Of a DNA stretch of 34,543 nucleotides, positions 33,784 to 34,543 are shown in pieces. This stretch comes from Limosilactobacillus urinaemulieris (lineage in GTDB: Bacteria > Bacillota > Bacilli > Lactobacillales > Lactobacillaceae). The stretch covers positions 1-34,543 of the forward strand of contig NZ_JABUXR010000016.1 in NCBI RefSeq assembly GCF_014838745.1, read 5' to 3'. Numbering within the stretch: the stretch's first letter is position 1; every line of letters begins with the position of its first letter. The notes beneath the pieces are model-generated. The model saw nothing but the letters and a program-made list of their open reading frames with translations, did no database searches and was not told the DNA's origin. Position numbers and translations under genes: made by a program.

Positions 33784-34050
33784 AAAAAAAGCCTTACCAA
33801 CCCCAAAGCTGAGATTGAAAAGGACGTTTTCACGTGGTACCACCTTTTTTCGTAGTGAAATCACTACCTTCACCAACAGTTGCAAACCAACAATTAGCTG
33901 GCACGATAATGGGCGCCTACCAGTACATTCTACTTAAGTTTCGATATACGACTCACAAGCGATAGATTTTTATAATACTGTCCACCAATTTACACCAAAC
34001 ATTGGCTCTCTTAAGTAAGTATTACTAATCTTTCTTGATCAACATCTTTT
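33784..34050 (-). promoter_or_regulatory. T-box riboswitch (possible Lys specifier)
   Basis: tRNA-sensing leader on the minus strand. The T-box GGTGGTACCACG is at 33833-33844, preceded by the small stem III GTAGTGATTTCACTAC; the intrinsic terminator (13-bp stem, 33792-33823, then T7) follows. Stem I is recognisable: the S-turn AGTA (34023-34026), GAGAG with the UUGGUG distal loop enclosed by CCAAT / ATTGG, and basal arms AGATT (34027-34031) / AATCT (33964-33968). The specifier loop between AGTAT and ATCT reads TATAAAA; allowing the conserved purine after the specifier gives AAA (33969-33971), Lys. The usual GAA of the S-turn is not clear, so other readings such as UAU remain open. It controls the ABC importer/frl-like operon. 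Confidence 0.82.
33792..33823 (-). terminator. T-box terminator
   Basis: CCTTTTCAATCTC pairs with GGGGTTGGTAAGG (one mismatch, some G-U) around a 6-nt loop and is followed by CTTTTTTT. The 5' portion would compete with the T-box antiterminator. Confidence 0.85.
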
Positions 34051-34069
34051 TGTTAAATTGATTATCAAA

Positions 34070-34098
34070 AGGTTAACATCCTAAAATTAGAAAGTCAA
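34070..34098 (-). promoter_or_regulatory. Possible promoter of the T-box leader
   Basis: Minus-strand TTGACT (34093-34098), 17-nt spacer, TAACCT (34070-34075), placing the start about 35 nt before stem I. The -10 is poor. The rest of 34100-34227 is AT-rich with nothing else recognised. Confidence 0.4.
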
Positions 34099-34227
34099 CA
34101 TTTTTCTTTAATTTAATTTTAATCAATGATAAATTAACAATACTTTTACAATAGAAATAGTTTTCCATAATAAAATTCAGAAAATTACTTTAAAAAAATA
34201 AGCTATCTAAATTTTCTTTTTTTAGTA

Positions 34228-34262
34228 CAAAAAAGGCACTGATTACAATCAGTGCCTTTTTA
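34228..34262 (-). terminator. Terminator of the rRNA operon / tRNA-Asn copy 2
   Basis: Perfect stem AAAAGGCACTGATT / AATCAGTGCCTTTT with GT at the tip, followed by T's on the minus strand, right after tRNA-Asn. Confidence 0.92.
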
Positions 34263-34266
34263 TCAA

Positions 34267-34339
34267 CTCCGGCAGTCAGACTCGAACTGACGACAACCTG
34301 ATTAACAGTCAGGTGCTCTACCAACTGAGCTATGCCGGA
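34267..34339 (-). tRNA. tRNA-Asn (anticodon GTT), copy 2
   Basis: Identical 73-nt sequence to copy 1 at 27561-27633. It lies 7 nt after the 5S rRNA and ahead of the terminator, so it is the distal gene of an rRNA operon. Confidence 0.96.
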
Positions 34340-34346
34340 ATAATCG

Positions 34347-34462
34347 CGTGGCAACGTCCTATCCTCGCAGGGAGCGATCCCCCAACTACTTTTGGCGTGT
34401 TGAAGCTTAACTTCTGTGTTCGGCATGGGAACAGGTGTATCCTTCAAGCCATCATCACCACA
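34347..34462 (-). rRNA. rrf: 5S ribosomal RNA
   Basis: About 116 nt. On the minus strand it starts TGTGGTGATGATGGC, contains the conserved CCCATGCCGAACACAGAAGTTAAG, and ends with GTTGCCAC pairing with the 5' end. The exact ends are judged from helix I. Confidence 0.95.
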
Positions 34463-34543
34463 CTTACCCTTCCGGGCAAGAGCTTGCGCTCTCAAAACTA
34501 AACAATATCTTTCTTCTTCCAAACCGCACCGCGCTTAACTTGG
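34463..34543 (-). other. 23S-5S spacer of an rRNA operon
   Basis: Spacer upstream of the 5S gene, including a GAGCGCAAGCTC hairpin. The 3' end of the 23S gene should lie at or just beyond the window edge; I cannot confirm any 23S bases inside. Confidence 0.7.

Noticed and set aside
34190-34522. 110-codon ORF on the minus strand
   Set aside because: It reads through 5S rRNA and tRNA-Asn; the same translated stretch occurs at the other tRNA-Asn copy.
34463-34543. 3' end of 23S rRNA inside the window
   Set aside because: The sequence looks like spacer; no conserved 23S 3'-terminal segment can be confirmed before the edge.

Overview
The window looks like chromosome of a heterofermentative lactic acid bacterium, most likely Limosilactobacillus (L. 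reuteri / L. fermentum relatives). The evidence is a two-subunit LacLM beta-galactosidase, a malolactic enzyme with a MleR-type regulator, a C1-family aminopeptidase, a cystine transporter operon of the cyuABC-cgl kind known from L. reuteri BR11, and a tRNA-Leu with an AAG anticodon. No prophage, transposase or CRISPR array is visible. Genus is an inference; species cannot be read from this sequence without a search.

Layout. 1-2830: divergent mleR / mleA. 2879-4219: aminopeptidase C (pepC). 4220-4800: a gene-free, highly structured block between convergent genes, made of about 53-nt imperfect repeats in two oppositely oriented arrays around a central terminator. 4801-8500: an operon on the minus strand for cystine uptake and cystathionine cleavage, preceded by what looks like a complete ribosome-mediated attenuator with a 28-codon leader peptide carrying three consecutive Cys codons. 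8510-11400: an orphan AAA ATPase, an esterase-like hydrolase and a GpmA-like phosphoglycerate mutase. 11438-14460: lacL-lacM with terminator and a cre-like site. 14603-19740: tRNA-Leu, then pncB-nadE-tex-sprT (NAD salvage plus housekeeping). 19751-25217: a GntR/UTRA regulator, an aspartate racemase-like gene with an AspT-like exchanger and an MFS exporter, and an unrecognised 213-aa protein. 25293-25457: tRNA-Gln and tRNA-Tyr. 25726-27346: dtpT peptide transporter with a strong promoter. 27561-28538: tRNA-Asn, a flavodoxin, tRNA-Thr.

28719-34100: a visibly more AT-rich operon on the minus strand: binding protein, permease and ATPase of the polar amino-acid ABC family, then an FrlR-like GntR regulator, an FrlD-like PfkB kinase and an FrlB-like SIS-domain deglycase. 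This resembles Amadori-product (fructosyl-amino acid) catabolism, but with an amino-acid-type importer. A T-box riboswitch lies upstream; its specifier loop can be read as AAA (Lys), which would fit a glycated-lysine substrate. A 19-codon small ORF and a perfect 16-bp palindrome sit between the T-box and the first transporter gene. The window ends in the 5S end of an rRNA operon (5S followed by tRNA-Asn, minus strand). That tRNA-Asn and its counterpart at 27561 form an 84-bp exact direct repeat bracketing the flavodoxin/tRNA-Thr/frl-like segment.

The two most interesting systems are regulatory: the Cys-codon attenuator in front of the cystine operon, and the T-box plus palindrome control of the frl-like operon.
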